A stretch of 64,000 nt of DNA from Pseudomonas graminis (GTDB lineage: Bacteria > Pseudomonadota > Gammaproteobacteria > Pseudomonadales > Pseudomonadaceae): contig NZ_MTSB01000004.1 in assembly GCF_002093745.1 (NCBI RefSeq), positions 124,001 through 188,000 on the forward strand, given 5' to 3'. Positions 43,167 through 51,070 of this stretch are shown here, piece by piece; position 1 is the first letter of the stretch, and each line of letters begins with the position of its first letter. The translations under genes were made by a program, and so were the position numbers. The notes under the pieces are model-generated. The model searched no databases. It had not been told where the DNA came from and saw nothing but the letters and a program-made list of their open reading frames with translations.

Positions 43167-44254
43167 TGAGCCTGCGAACCATAGCCCAGAAGGGACCGAT
43201 GGGTTCGATCGATGACCTGCGTGAGCTGGAGCGGGCATTGAGTTCGGGCCTGACCGGCACCTCTCCGATTGTCGAAGAGTACGAAGCGGCATTGGCGGCG
43301 CTGTACGGCATCAGGCACGTGATTGCCGTGTCCTCGGGGGCGGCCTCCGTGACGGCTGCACTTGCAGGTGTCGATTTCCAGCCGGGCGACGAGGTCATTG
43401 TCGCCCCGACCGGGCCGATCTGCACGGTCTTGCCGATTCTGTCGCTGGGGCTGGTGCCAGTGTTCTGCGATGTCGCGCCGGACAGTTTCGGCCTGGACCC
43501 GGAAGACCTGCAACGCTGTATCGGTCCCCGGACCTGTGCGGTCATCGAAGTCCCCATGTGGGGTTACCCGATTCGCTCGCACGACACCTGGGCGTTTCTG
43601 CAACAGGCCGGTATCCCGTTGATTCAGGACCTGGCCCACGCCCACATGACCCGGCTGAACGGCACCTGGCTGGCGCGACACGGCGACATCAGTTGCTTCA
43701 GTACCCATGACTGCAAGTTCATCTCGACCGGCGAAGGCGGTTTCGTGATGACCGATGACGATGACCGCGCCAGACGCATCCGGGCGTACACCCGTTTCGG
43801 CAATCTGGCGGGCGAATCGCTGGGCATCAATCTGAAACTGGGCGGCCTGCAGGCCGCGCTGGGGCTGGCACGCTCACGCCAGCTCTACGCGCACCTCGAA
43901 CGACGCCTGAGAAACCGCGAACGGCTGCTGTCTCTGCTCGACAATCCGGCGTTTCGCGAGCTGCCGGTGGTCACCGGCGGTGCAGTCAATGCCTATTCGC
44001 TGCTGTTGCAATCGGTCGGGCATGACGGTCGCCAACTGGTGCATTACCAGCAACGACACGGCATCGAGTCGGACATCGGCAAGTATGACAACCAGCCGCT
44101 TTACCAACTGCCGCTGCTGACCCGGTATCACCGTGATTGCCCCAACGCTGCCAGGTTGCTGCGTTCACTGACGACGGTGCCCTTGCATCCGAATCTGCCG
44201 GACGACGACCTGCATTACATCGCCGAGGTGCTCAATGACTACGCTCCCGACTGA
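43163..44254 (+). CDS. DegT/DnrJ/EryC1/StrS aminotransferase 2
   Basis: This is the second PLP sugar aminotransferase, 363 residues from the ATG that overlaps the Nudix stop (ATGA, 43163-43166). Landmarks are GLTGTSPIVEEYEAALAALY, IRHVIAVSSGAASVTAALAG, PLIQDLAHAHM with the PLP-ring acid, and the PLP lysine in FSTHDCKFISTGEGGFVMTD. It keeps all catalytic residues, so both paralogues are probably active, on different positions or different intermediates. The end overlaps the FAD enzyme by 20 bases. Two aminotransferases imply a diamino product or two sugar-like units. Confidence 0.92.
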   Translation: MMSLRTIAQKGPMGSIDDLRELERALSSGLTGTSPIVEEYEAALAALYGIRHVIAVSSGAASVTAALAGVDFQPGDEVIVAPTGPICTVLPILSLGLVPVFCDVAPDSFGLDPEDLQRCIGPRTCAVIEVPMWGYPIRSHDTWAFLQQAGIPLIQDLAHAHMTRLNGTWLARHGDISCFSTHDCKFISTGEGGFVMTDDDDRARRIRAYTRFGNLAGESLGINLKLGGLQAALGLARSRQLYAHLERRLRNRERLLSLLDNPAFRELPVVTGGAVNAYSLLLQSVGHDGRQLVHYQQRHGIESDIGKYDNQPLYQLPLLTRYHRDCPNAARLLRSLTTVPLHPNLPDDDLHYIAEVLNDYAPD

Positions 44255-45605
44255 GTCGGTCCGTCGCTCGGACCATGCCGTGGTGATCGGCGGCAGTGTC
44301 GCCGGCTGCCTCACCGCAGCGGTGCTGGCTCGCCGCTTCAAACGCGTCACCGTGGTCGAGAAAAGTGACTTTTACGATGAAACAGGACCGCGCCAGAGCA
44401 TCCCTCAGGAACATCACGTTCACCTGCTGTTGCTGCGCGGCAAGCAGATCATGGAACGGATTTTCCCGGGGCTGCTGAGTGCGTTGGAACAGGGCGGCGC
44501 TCAGGTCGCGGACTTGGGCCACGATGTGAAGTGGTATCAGCGCGGGCGCTGGAAAAACCGCTACCGCAGCGGCATCGAAGCCCACTATTGCAGCCGCAGG
44601 CTCATCGACAATCAGTTGCGTCGTTGCCTGACGACCGTCCCTCAGGTCAACGTGCTGTCCGGCACGCGGGTCACGCGCATCGAGTTTGCCGGTGCCGAGG
44701 ATTCACGTCAGGTCAGCAGCGTGATCATCGATGACGGTTCGGGCGAGCGCAGCCTGCCCTGCGACCTGCTGGTGGACGCCAGCGGCCGCGGTACGCACAT
44801 GCCCGCCTGGCTGAAAGACGCCGGTTTCGGCGTCGTGCAGAACAGCGTGGTCAAGACCGAACTGGGTTACGCCTCACGCATCTACAAACGGATCCCCGCC
44901 TTCGCCGAACAATGGCAGGTGTTGCTGGTGCTGCCGACGGCGCCGGCCCAGCGCTCGATGGGGGTGATCAGCCCTATCGAGGGTGATCGCTGGATGGTGA
45001 CCACCGGCGGCTGGTTCGGCCATTTCCCCGGCAAGGACCCGGACGACTTCCTGCAAGCACTGGCCGGTCTTCCGGTGCCGGACATCCATGAGGTGATCCG
45101 CGAAGCCGAACCCCTGTCAGACGTCTTCACCTTCAAGATGCCTGGCAGTCGCCGTACCCACTACGACCGTCTGGAACGCTGGCCGGAAGGTCTGCTGGTC
45201 GTGGGCGACGCCCTGAGCAGCATGAACCCGCTTTACAGCCAGGGCATGACCATCGGCGCACTCGAAGCCGATTGCATCGACAACAGCCTCGACGCATTGC
45301 TCGACCGCTCACTCGACTGCCAGACGGTGCAGGGGTTGCTGTGTGCCGTGGTAGACGGTGCCTGGAACATGGCCACCACCGAAGACTTTCGTTTCCCGGA
45401 AACCTCGGGCCAGCGCACCTGGCGTACCCGCTTCGATCATTGGTACGGCGCGGCGCTGGGTGAGCTTTCGGCACACAACCGTCGCGCGCTGGAAACGCAA
45501 ATCGGCGTGACCAATCTGGTGGTCGACCCTGCTCGGGTGTACTCGCCAGCCCTTGTGTCGCGCATCGCACTCAACGCCCTACTTCCTCGGAACCCTCGAC
45601 CATGA
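44235..45605 (+). CDS. FAD-dependent oxidoreductase/monooxygenase
   Basis: This 456-residue flavoprotein of the GR2/PHBH-like group has its dinucleotide-binding fold at HAVVIGGSVAGCLTAAVLAR (about residues 14-33), with the FAD ribose acid in VTVVEKSDF. DLLVDASGRGTHMPAWL is the second FAD motif, and LLVVGDALSSMNPLYSQGM (about 325) is the GD motif with the conserved Pro that binds FAD and pyrophosphate. It resembles geranylgeranyl-reductase- or halogenase-like flavoproteins, but the halogenase WxWxIP motif was not seen. GAGG lies just upstream of the ATG. It probably hydroxylates or oxidises a pathway intermediate. Confidence 0.85.
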   Translation: MTTLPTESVRRSDHAVVIGGSVAGCLTAAVLARRFKRVTVVEKSDFYDETGPRQSIPQEHHVHLLLLRGKQIMERIFPGLLSALEQGGAQVADLGHDVKWYQRGRWKNRYRSGIEAHYCSRRLIDNQLRRCLTTVPQVNVLSGTRVTRIEFAGAEDSRQVSSVIIDDGSGERSLPCDLLVDASGRGTHMPAWLKDAGFGVVQNSVVKTELGYASRIYKRIPAFAEQWQVLLVLPTAPAQRSMGVISPIEGDRWMVTTGGWFGHFPGKDPDDFLQALAGLPVPDIHEVIREAEPLSDVFTFKMPGSRRTHYDRLERWPEGLLVVGDALSSMNPLYSQGMTIGALEADCIDNSLDALLDRSLDCQTVQGLLCAVVDGAWNMATTEDFRFPETSGQRTWRTRFDHWYGAALGELSAHNRRALETQIGVTNLVVDPARVYSPALVSRIALNALLPRNPRP

Positions 45606-46300
45606 TCGACGACCTTCTGCATTTTTCCGGCATCGAACACGTGGTGTTCGACTGGAACGGTACTTTGATCGACGACCTCGACCTTGCCGTCTTCGCCGTG
45701 AACCGCTGCGCAGAGCAATTGGGTGTCGCACCGATTACCGCAGAACAGTACCGGGCCGAATTCGATTTTCCGATTGCCGGGTTTTACGCGGCCATCGGCT
45801 TCGACCTGGACCGCGTGCCGTTCCCCACCATCGTTCAACATTACCTCGAGCACTTTGACGCCAACGTCGCCCAGTGCCCCCTGCAACCGGGCGTGATCGA
45901 GTTTCTCGACGCAGCTCGTCGGGCCGGGATCGGCGTCTCGATTCTTTCGGCGTCGCACTGCGACGTTCTGGTCGAGACCCTGCACGCGAAGGGGCTGTAT
46001 GACTGTTTCGAACATGTCGTGGGGCTGAGCCATAACCAGGCCACCAGCAAGACGGCCGAAGCCGTGGTGCTGCAGAAAACCCTGGGCACTCCTGCCTCAC
46101 GAACGCTGTTCGTCGGCGATACGCTGCATGATTTCGACGTGGCGCGTGCTGTGGGCTGGTCGCCGGTACTGGTCTCCACAGGCCATCAGAACAGTGAGCG
46201 GCTGCGCCTCAGTGGAGCACCTTTGTTCAGTGACCTGAACGCTCTGCTCGAACGTTTTGCGCCCGCTCACACACGGTGTGCCGAAACCGGGAGTGCCTGA
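45602..46300 (+). CDS. HAD-superfamily hydrolase 1
   Basis: This 232-residue HAD phosphatase-like protein of the Gph type overlaps the FAD gene by four bases (ATGA). Motif I is VVFDWNGTLIDDLD: the nucleophile Asp is present, but the usual second Asp is Asn (DWNGT). That variant occurs in one subgroup of HAD-IA proteins. Motif II is SILSASH, motif III the Lys in SKTAEAV, and motif IV LFVGDTLHDFDVARA. It probably dephosphorylates a sugar phosphate, as NtdB does in kanosamine synthesis, although the Asn could reduce or alter activity. Confidence 0.85.
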   Translation: MIDDLLHFSGIEHVVFDWNGTLIDDLDLAVFAVNRCAEQLGVAPITAEQYRAEFDFPIAGFYAAIGFDLDRVPFPTIVQHYLEHFDANVAQCPLQPGVIEFLDAARRAGIGVSILSASHCDVLVETLHAKGLYDCFEHVVGLSHNQATSKTAEAVVLQKTLGTPASRTLFVGDTLHDFDVARAVGWSPVLVSTGHQNSERLRLSGAPLFSDLNALLERFAPAHTRCAETGSA

Positions 46301-46301
46301 C

Positions 46302-47414
46302 ATGACGACCTCGCACATTGTTCTGACGGGCCTGATCATCACGGCATTGGCGATGCGCGCGGTGGTCGCTTTTTATTACCGCGACACGCAGCGCATTTTG
46401 CGCCTGCTGCGCCTGGCGCCCCGGCTGGACGGTCAAAAGGAACATTACTACCGACCGCTCGATGGCTGGTTCGCGCCGCTGCCCTTTGTCTGGACCTGGC
46501 TGGACATCCTGGCCGCCGTTTTGCTGGCGTCGCTGTATTCATCGCCACTGGCATGGCTGATGGTGGTGCTCTGGAGCGGCGGACGCCTGCGCGCGCTTCA
46601 GGAGTTCGGCCATAACGCCGTGCATTTCGCGTTGTGCCCCAATCATGAATGGCAATGGTGGCTGAGCAACGTTTTCTATCAGTTCCCGGCGTTCAAACGC
46701 GACATGCGCAGCCGGCACAAGACTCACACGCTGGAACACCATCGCAACCCCAATCACCCGAGCCTGGACCCGAACCGCGCACGGGTGCATGCCGGAGGCT
46801 ATGTCGCCGGAATCTCGCCGGGCAGGTTCTACACGTTGCTGCTCTACCCGCTGACGCCTCGCGGTGCCTGGGTCAATCTGAGCACGATGGCACGCAGCAG
46901 CCTGCTGAATCACTCGCACCTGACCACGGTGGCCCGTGTGGTCTCCCTGATTGCAGTCGCAGCGCTGCTCTATTGGGCGGGCGGCTGGAAAGGTGTGCTG
47001 TTTGGCTGGCTGGTGCCGCTGCTGACCTCGTACCCGGTATTTGCCTGGGTGTCGCTGCTCACCGAGCACCGCTGGTTTGTCGAAGGGACATCCCGCGACC
47101 GGCGCGACCTCGAATACCTGGCGGGCCGCCCTACCGATTACTTTGGCGTGACGGGCTGGCTGATCCGGGTGTTCATCGCACCGACCTCCGACGCCTACCA
47201 CCTGGCGCACTCCCTGTACCCCGGCGTTCGCTGGAACTACCTGCCGGCGATAGACCGGCACCTGAAGATTCATGAACCCCGCTACAGCAACCATGCCAGC
47301 GAAGGCCTGTTGCTGCGGCGCGGCAGCGCACCGACTGCGCTGTCCGAACTGTATGAGCGTCTGGTGAGCACCGGACATCCAGAACCCACCTTGAAGACGA
47401 GAGGCAGCGTATGA
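46302..47414 (+). CDS. Membrane fatty-acid-desaturase/hydroxylase-like di-iron protein
   Basis: This 370-residue integral membrane protein has histidine boxes of the desaturase/hydroxylase superfamily: HNAVHF (about residue 105), RHKTHTLEHHRN (about 140), and AYHLAHSLYP (about 307), where the usual HxxHH has lost its last His to Ser. Hydrophobic segments include TSHIVLTGLIITALAMRAVV, LDILAAVLLASLYSSPLAWL and VARVVSLIAVAALLYWAGG. The start at 46302 is one base past the HAD stop. Such enzymes use di-iron and O2 to desaturate or hydroxylate lipids or lipid-linked substrates, unexpected in an amino-sugar operon. The next gene overlaps by four bases. Confidence 0.82.
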   Translation: MTTSHIVLTGLIITALAMRAVVAFYYRDTQRILRLLRLAPRLDGQKEHYYRPLDGWFAPLPFVWTWLDILAAVLLASLYSSPLAWLMVVLWSGGRLRALQEFGHNAVHFALCPNHEWQWWLSNVFYQFPAFKRDMRSRHKTHTLEHHRNPNHPSLDPNRARVHAGGYVAGISPGRFYTLLLYPLTPRGAWVNLSTMARSSLLNHSHLTTVARVVSLIAVAALLYWAGGWKGVLFGWLVPLLTSYPVFAWVSLLTEHRWFVEGTSRDRRDLEYLAGRPTDYFGVTGWLIRVFIAPTSDAYHLAHSLYPGVRWNYLPAIDRHLKIHEPRYSNHASEGLLLRRGSAPTALSELYERLVSTGHPEPTLKTRGSV

Positions 47415-48319
47415 ATACCCCATCGCCACATCAGCAGACTCAGCGTATAGGCATCATCGGCGGCAGTGGCCTGCAGCAGTTGCCCGGCCTGAAGGACATA
47501 CAGCTCGTCGAGTGCGAAACAGCGTTCGGCAAACCTTCATCGCCCGTCACGCTGGGCAACCTCAATGGTGTGCCGGTGGCCTTCGTGCAGCGTCACGGTA
47601 CAGGGCACACTATCCCGCCATCGTTCATCAATGTGCGGGCCAACATTGCCGCGCTGCGCAGTGTCGGCTGCACTCAGCTGCTGTCGGTCAGTGCGGTGGG
47701 CAGCCTGACCCACGAGGCGCCGCCGGGCAGTTTCGTGCTGATCGATCAATTCATCGACCGTACGATCAAGCGCGACAAGACCTTCTTCGGGCCAGGGCTG
47801 GTGGGGCATGTGCCGTTTGGCGACCCGGTGTGCGGGCGCATGCGTTCGGTACTGGCGAGTGCCGCAGAAACCGCTGATGTGCAGGCCCGGAATGGCGGCA
47901 CCTATGTGGTCATGGAAGGCCCGCAATTTTCGACTCGCGCCGAGTCCAGCCTCTATCGTCAATGGGGCGGCACCGTGATCGGCATGACCGCGATGCCGGA
48001 GGCCAAGCTGGCACGCGAGGCGGAGCTCTGCTACGCAATGATCGCCATCCCGACGGATTTCGATTGCTGGCACGAATCCCATGAAGAGGTCAACGCAACC
48101 CTGGTGGCGCAGCGGATGGCCGACACGTTCGCGCTGACCCGCCGCCTGGTCACCGAAGCCGTGACCCGGCTGGGCGAGCATCAGGGCGCCTGTTCATCCG
48201 GGTGCGACCATGCGCTGGACACCGCCGTGATGACCGCCCCCGAGCACCGCGACCCGGAGATGGTTGCGCGCCTGCTGACGGTGGCTCCCAACGCGACCCA
48301 TCTGGGAGCAAAAGCATGA
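47411..48319 (+). CDS. Methylthioadenosine phosphorylase-like nucleoside phosphorylase
   Basis: This 302-residue member of the MTAP/PNP-2 family has IGIIGGSGLQQLPGL at the N-terminus and the phosphate-site HGTGHTIPPSFINVRANIAA (His-Gly-x-Gly-H). GTYVVMEGPQFSTRAESSLY and GMTAMPEAKLAREAELCYAM lie around residue 190, and IPTDFDCWHESHEEV carries the base-binding Asp (MTAP has TDYDCW). It phosphorolyses a 5'-modified nucleoside to base and sugar-1-phosphate. In this operon it could recycle methylthioadenosine from an AdoMet-dependent step or process a nucleoside-like intermediate, although no methyl- or aminopropyltransferase is nearby. Both ends overlap neighbours by four bases. Confidence 0.88.
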   Translation: MNTPSPHQQTQRIGIIGGSGLQQLPGLKDIQLVECETAFGKPSSPVTLGNLNGVPVAFVQRHGTGHTIPPSFINVRANIAALRSVGCTQLLSVSAVGSLTHEAPPGSFVLIDQFIDRTIKRDKTFFGPGLVGHVPFGDPVCGRMRSVLASAAETADVQARNGGTYVVMEGPQFSTRAESSLYRQWGGTVIGMTAMPEAKLAREAELCYAMIAIPTDFDCWHESHEEVNATLVAQRMADTFALTRRLVTEAVTRLGEHQGACSSGCDHALDTAVMTAPEHRDPEMVARLLTVAPNATHLGAKA

Positions 48320-48915
48320 GCCAGAACGTGACCACCACCCAGGACCGGGTACGGATCAAACAGGTCGATGTGCTCTCCGACAACTGGTACGTGCTGCGCA
48401 AGACCACGTACGACTTTCAGGGGCGCAACGGCGAATGGCGCACCCTGACCCGTGAAACCTACGACCGCGGCAATGGCGCCACTATCCTGCTCTACAGCAA
48501 GCTGAAACAGACTGTCGTGCTGACCCGGCAGTTCCGCTTTCCCGCGTTCGTCAACGAACACGACGGCATGCTTGTCGAAACCTGCGCCGGGCTGCTGGAT
48601 CGCGACGATCCGCAGACCTGTATCCGTAAGGAAACCGAAGAGGAAACCGGCTATCGCATTCAGGCAGTGCGCAAAGTGTTCGAAGCCTTCATGAGCCCCG
48701 GATCGGTCACCGAACGCCTGTACTTTTTTGTCGGCGAGTATTTCGACGAAGACAAGCAAAGCGCCGGGGGTGGCCTTGAGGACGAGGGCGAAGAAATCGA
48801 AGTCCTCGAGCTGCCTCTGGACGAGGCACTGGCAATGATCGAAACCGGTGCAATCTGCGATGGCAAGACCATCATGCTTCTGCAATATGCCAAACTGCAT
48901 CGACTACTGGATTGA
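48316..48915 (+). CDS. Nudix hydrolase 2, NudK-like (nucleotide-sugar pyrophosphatase)
   Basis: This 199-residue protein resembles the GDP-mannose pyrophosphatase NudK group. DRVRIKQVDVLSDNWYVLRK is the typical N-terminal strand region and QTVVLTRQFRFPAFVNEHDG follows. The Nudix box is the NudK variant GLLDRDDPQTCIRKETEEET (about residues 90-110). YFFVGEYFDEDK and EIEVLELPLDEALAMI close the fold. It overlaps the MTAP-like gene by ATGA. It may cleave a nucleotide sugar made or used in the pathway. Confidence 0.88.
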   Translation: MSQNVTTTQDRVRIKQVDVLSDNWYVLRKTTYDFQGRNGEWRTLTRETYDRGNGATILLYSKLKQTVVLTRQFRFPAFVNEHDGMLVETCAGLLDRDDPQTCIRKETEEETGYRIQAVRKVFEAFMSPGSVTERLYFFVGEYFDEDKQSAGGGLEDEGEEIEVLELPLDEALAMIETGAICDGKTIMLLQYAKLHRLLD

Positions 48916-48923
48916 AGCCGGTC

Positions 48924-49838
48924 ATGGACGAACTTATCGCTATCAGCTCAATGGAAAACGCCGAACTTGCCGAATTCGTGGCCGGTATCAGCGCCCACAC
49001 CGGCGTGCCTGTACGCCTCTCGCGCTGGTCGACGTCGGAATTGATCGAGCGCGTGATCAACGGCACCGCAGGTGACTGGGACCTGCTGCTGGGAACGGCG
49101 GCCACGGCGCTTCTCGATCCGGCAGTGGCCTCACGCCTGCACGTGCTGGACGCGCTCGACTGTTCGGCACTGCCTTCAGACGCAGTCGCTGCCGATCGGC
49201 GCTGGTTCAGCCCCTCAGGCTTCGTGCCCGCCTTTTGCTATGACCCGAAGGTACTCGCCCTGCACGGCCTGACCGCCCCGCTCTCCTGGGAGTCGCTTTG
49301 CGCGCCGGCATGGTCGCAGCGCATTGCCCTGCCCGATCCGGGACGCTCGGGCGCCGGTTATCTGCACCTGAGCGCATTGTTGGAGCATGACGGCAACGCG
49401 GCCTGGGACAGGCTGGCTGACGTCGCACGGCAACAGCCTTCGATCAGCGGGTCTTCGACGGCCCCGATAGAGGCCGTGCTCGAAGGGCATGCCTGGGTCG
49501 GCGTCACGGTCTCGACCGCCGCCACACGCGCAGCGGCACAGCACCCGTCGTTGCACTGGTGCGTCCCGGCTGACGCACGGCGTTACGAGTTTGAAGTCTT
49601 TGGCTGTCGCGCCGGGTCATCAAAAACAGCTCAGGCGCTACAAGCGCTCGGCTGGATGCTGTCACCGGACGCCGCGGCCATCAGCCGACACTATGGCAAG
49701 GTCGTGGTGGGCGGTGTATCGAGCGATACCTTGGCGACCGCCGATCTGCAAGCGCTGGATGCACTCAAGGCGGGCGGTGCCAAGATCGCCCGCTGCGAAC
49801 GGTGGCATTCAGTCTTCGACACCAGGGCGGGACTATGA
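48924..49838 (+). CDS. Periplasmic-binding-protein-fold protein without signal peptide
   Basis: This 304-residue protein resembles ABC-transporter substrate-binding proteins of the iron/aminoethylphosphonate (SBP_bac) type: WDLLLGTAATALLDPAVA, FSPSGFVPAFCYDPKVLALH, SWESLCAPAWSQRIALPDPG (a hallmark segment) and SAGYLHLSALL-like helices. It begins MDELIAISSMENAELAEFVA with no signal peptide or lipobox, and no ABC permease or ATPase is nearby. It is therefore probably cytoplasmic. Cytoplasmic proteins of this fold can be enzymes (Thi5-type) or ligand carriers. A TTG at 48912 is an alternative start that overlaps the previous stop. The MFS gene overlaps its end by ATGA. Confidence 0.75.
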   Translation: MDELIAISSMENAELAEFVAGISAHTGVPVRLSRWSTSELIERVINGTAGDWDLLLGTAATALLDPAVASRLHVLDALDCSALPSDAVAADRRWFSPSGFVPAFCYDPKVLALHGLTAPLSWESLCAPAWSQRIALPDPGRSGAGYLHLSALLEHDGNAAWDRLADVARQQPSISGSSTAPIEAVLEGHAWVGVTVSTAATRAAAQHPSLHWCVPADARRYEFEVFGCRAGSSKTAQALQALGWMLSPDAAAISRHYGKVVVGGVSSDTLATADLQALDALKAGGAKIARCERWHSVFDTRAGL

Positions 49839-51064
49839 CCGACACGGCTCACAACGAATCGGCACACTCCGGCGTGTCATCCCGCATCACGCGAGGCGAG
49901 CCACGGCCCTGGTCGATTTACCTGATGTTCGGGCTGTTCGGCGCTCAGCAGGGCATGCTCGGGCCATTGATGCCGTTTCTGCGCGCTGAGTTCGGCCTGG
50001 ACCTGCGCTGGACCGGCCTGCACTTCACCGCCTACGCGCTGGGCCTGGTGTTGATCGGTGTTCCCTATCGCTGGCTGGAACGTCGGGCGTTGCCCATCGG
50101 AACAGGGCGTATTGCAGTTGGCTCGATTGTGCTGGCAAGCGGGCTGTTTGCCATTGCCGGTGGCCTGCCAATGACCTTGCCCGGCGCTGTGCTCATGGGG
50201 TTGTCCGGGGGACTGGTCATGGCCGTCGGGCAGGCCATGCTCGGCAAGCGCTATCGTCAGCAGGCGGCAGCGAAGCTGGTAGAAGCGCACATCGTGGCCG
50301 GGCTTTGCGTACTGGGCGGTGCGCTGCTGGTTGGCGCGGCGACAGCCATCGGACTGTCCTGGCGCATGGCCCCGCTGATCGTCAGCGCGTGCGCCCTGAT
50401 CATGTTCTGCGCGCCGCTGACCCTCCATCGTGCCACCTCCGAACCGTCCGAGCTGGCGGAAAACGCATCCGACACGTTGCATCCACCGCGCATGATTCGG
50501 CTCAGCCTGTGGGCATTGGTGATCCTGGGCATTTCGGCGGAATGGGGTGTCGGGTTCTGGGGCGCGGAGTACATCAAGACCCACGTGCAGACCAGCGCAT
50601 CAATCGCCGCGACCCTGATGAGCCTGTATTTCGCAGGCACGGTCTGCGGGCGGCTGGCCAGCAGCTATGCGTTGCGCCGGGTTTCGCCCCAGGCATTGCT
50701 GACAACGGTGATCGTGAGCGCCATTGCGACACTGCTGGTGCTGTCGTCCATCGAAGGGCTGGTCGGCACGGCGATCTTCACGTTCGTACTGGGGGCCTGC
50801 CTGGGAAACTTCTTCCCGCTGATTCTGGGCACGGCCATGCGGGTCGCGCCCAACGCAAGTTCGGCACTCAGCGCACAGGCCTCCCAGGCAGTGGGCGTGG
50901 CACTGCTGCTGGCCCCGTTCCTGCTCGGCCTGCTGTCCGAACGCATCGGGGTCGAAGCCGCGTTCAGCCTGCTGATTGTCTATCCCCTTCTGATGTTGCC
51001 ACTGGTCCCGGCCCTGCGTGGTGCCTGGCCAATCGGCAACCCTACCGCACACTCAAAGGAGTAA
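49835..51064 (+). CDS. MFS transporter, probable exporter of the cluster product
   Basis: This 409-residue major-facilitator protein starts at the ATGA overlap with the preceding gene. About twelve membrane helices are seen: IYLMFGLFGAQQGMLGPLMP, FTAYALGLVLIGVPYRWLER, LSLWALVILGISAEWGVGFW and FVLGACLGNFFPLILGTAMR. The last two segments are typical of the YbjJ/FucP-like branch. Location inside the translationally coupled operon suggests that it exports the product or imports a precursor. Confidence 0.87.
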   Translation: MTDTAHNESAHSGVSSRITRGEPRPWSIYLMFGLFGAQQGMLGPLMPFLRAEFGLDLRWTGLHFTAYALGLVLIGVPYRWLERRALPIGTGRIAVGSIVLASGLFAIAGGLPMTLPGAVLMGLSGGLVMAVGQAMLGKRYRQQAAAKLVEAHIVAGLCVLGGALLVGAATAIGLSWRMAPLIVSACALIMFCAPLTLHRATSEPSELAENASDTLHPPRMIRLSLWALVILGISAEWGVGFWGAEYIKTHVQTSASIAATLMSLYFAGTVCGRLASSYALRRVSPQALLTTVIVSAIATLLVLSSIEGLVGTAIFTFVLGACLGNFFPLILGTAMRVAPNASSALSAQASQAVGVALLLAPFLLGLLSERIGVEAAFSLLIVYPLLMLPLVPALRGAWPIGNPTAHSKE

Positions 51065-51070
51065 GCATCA

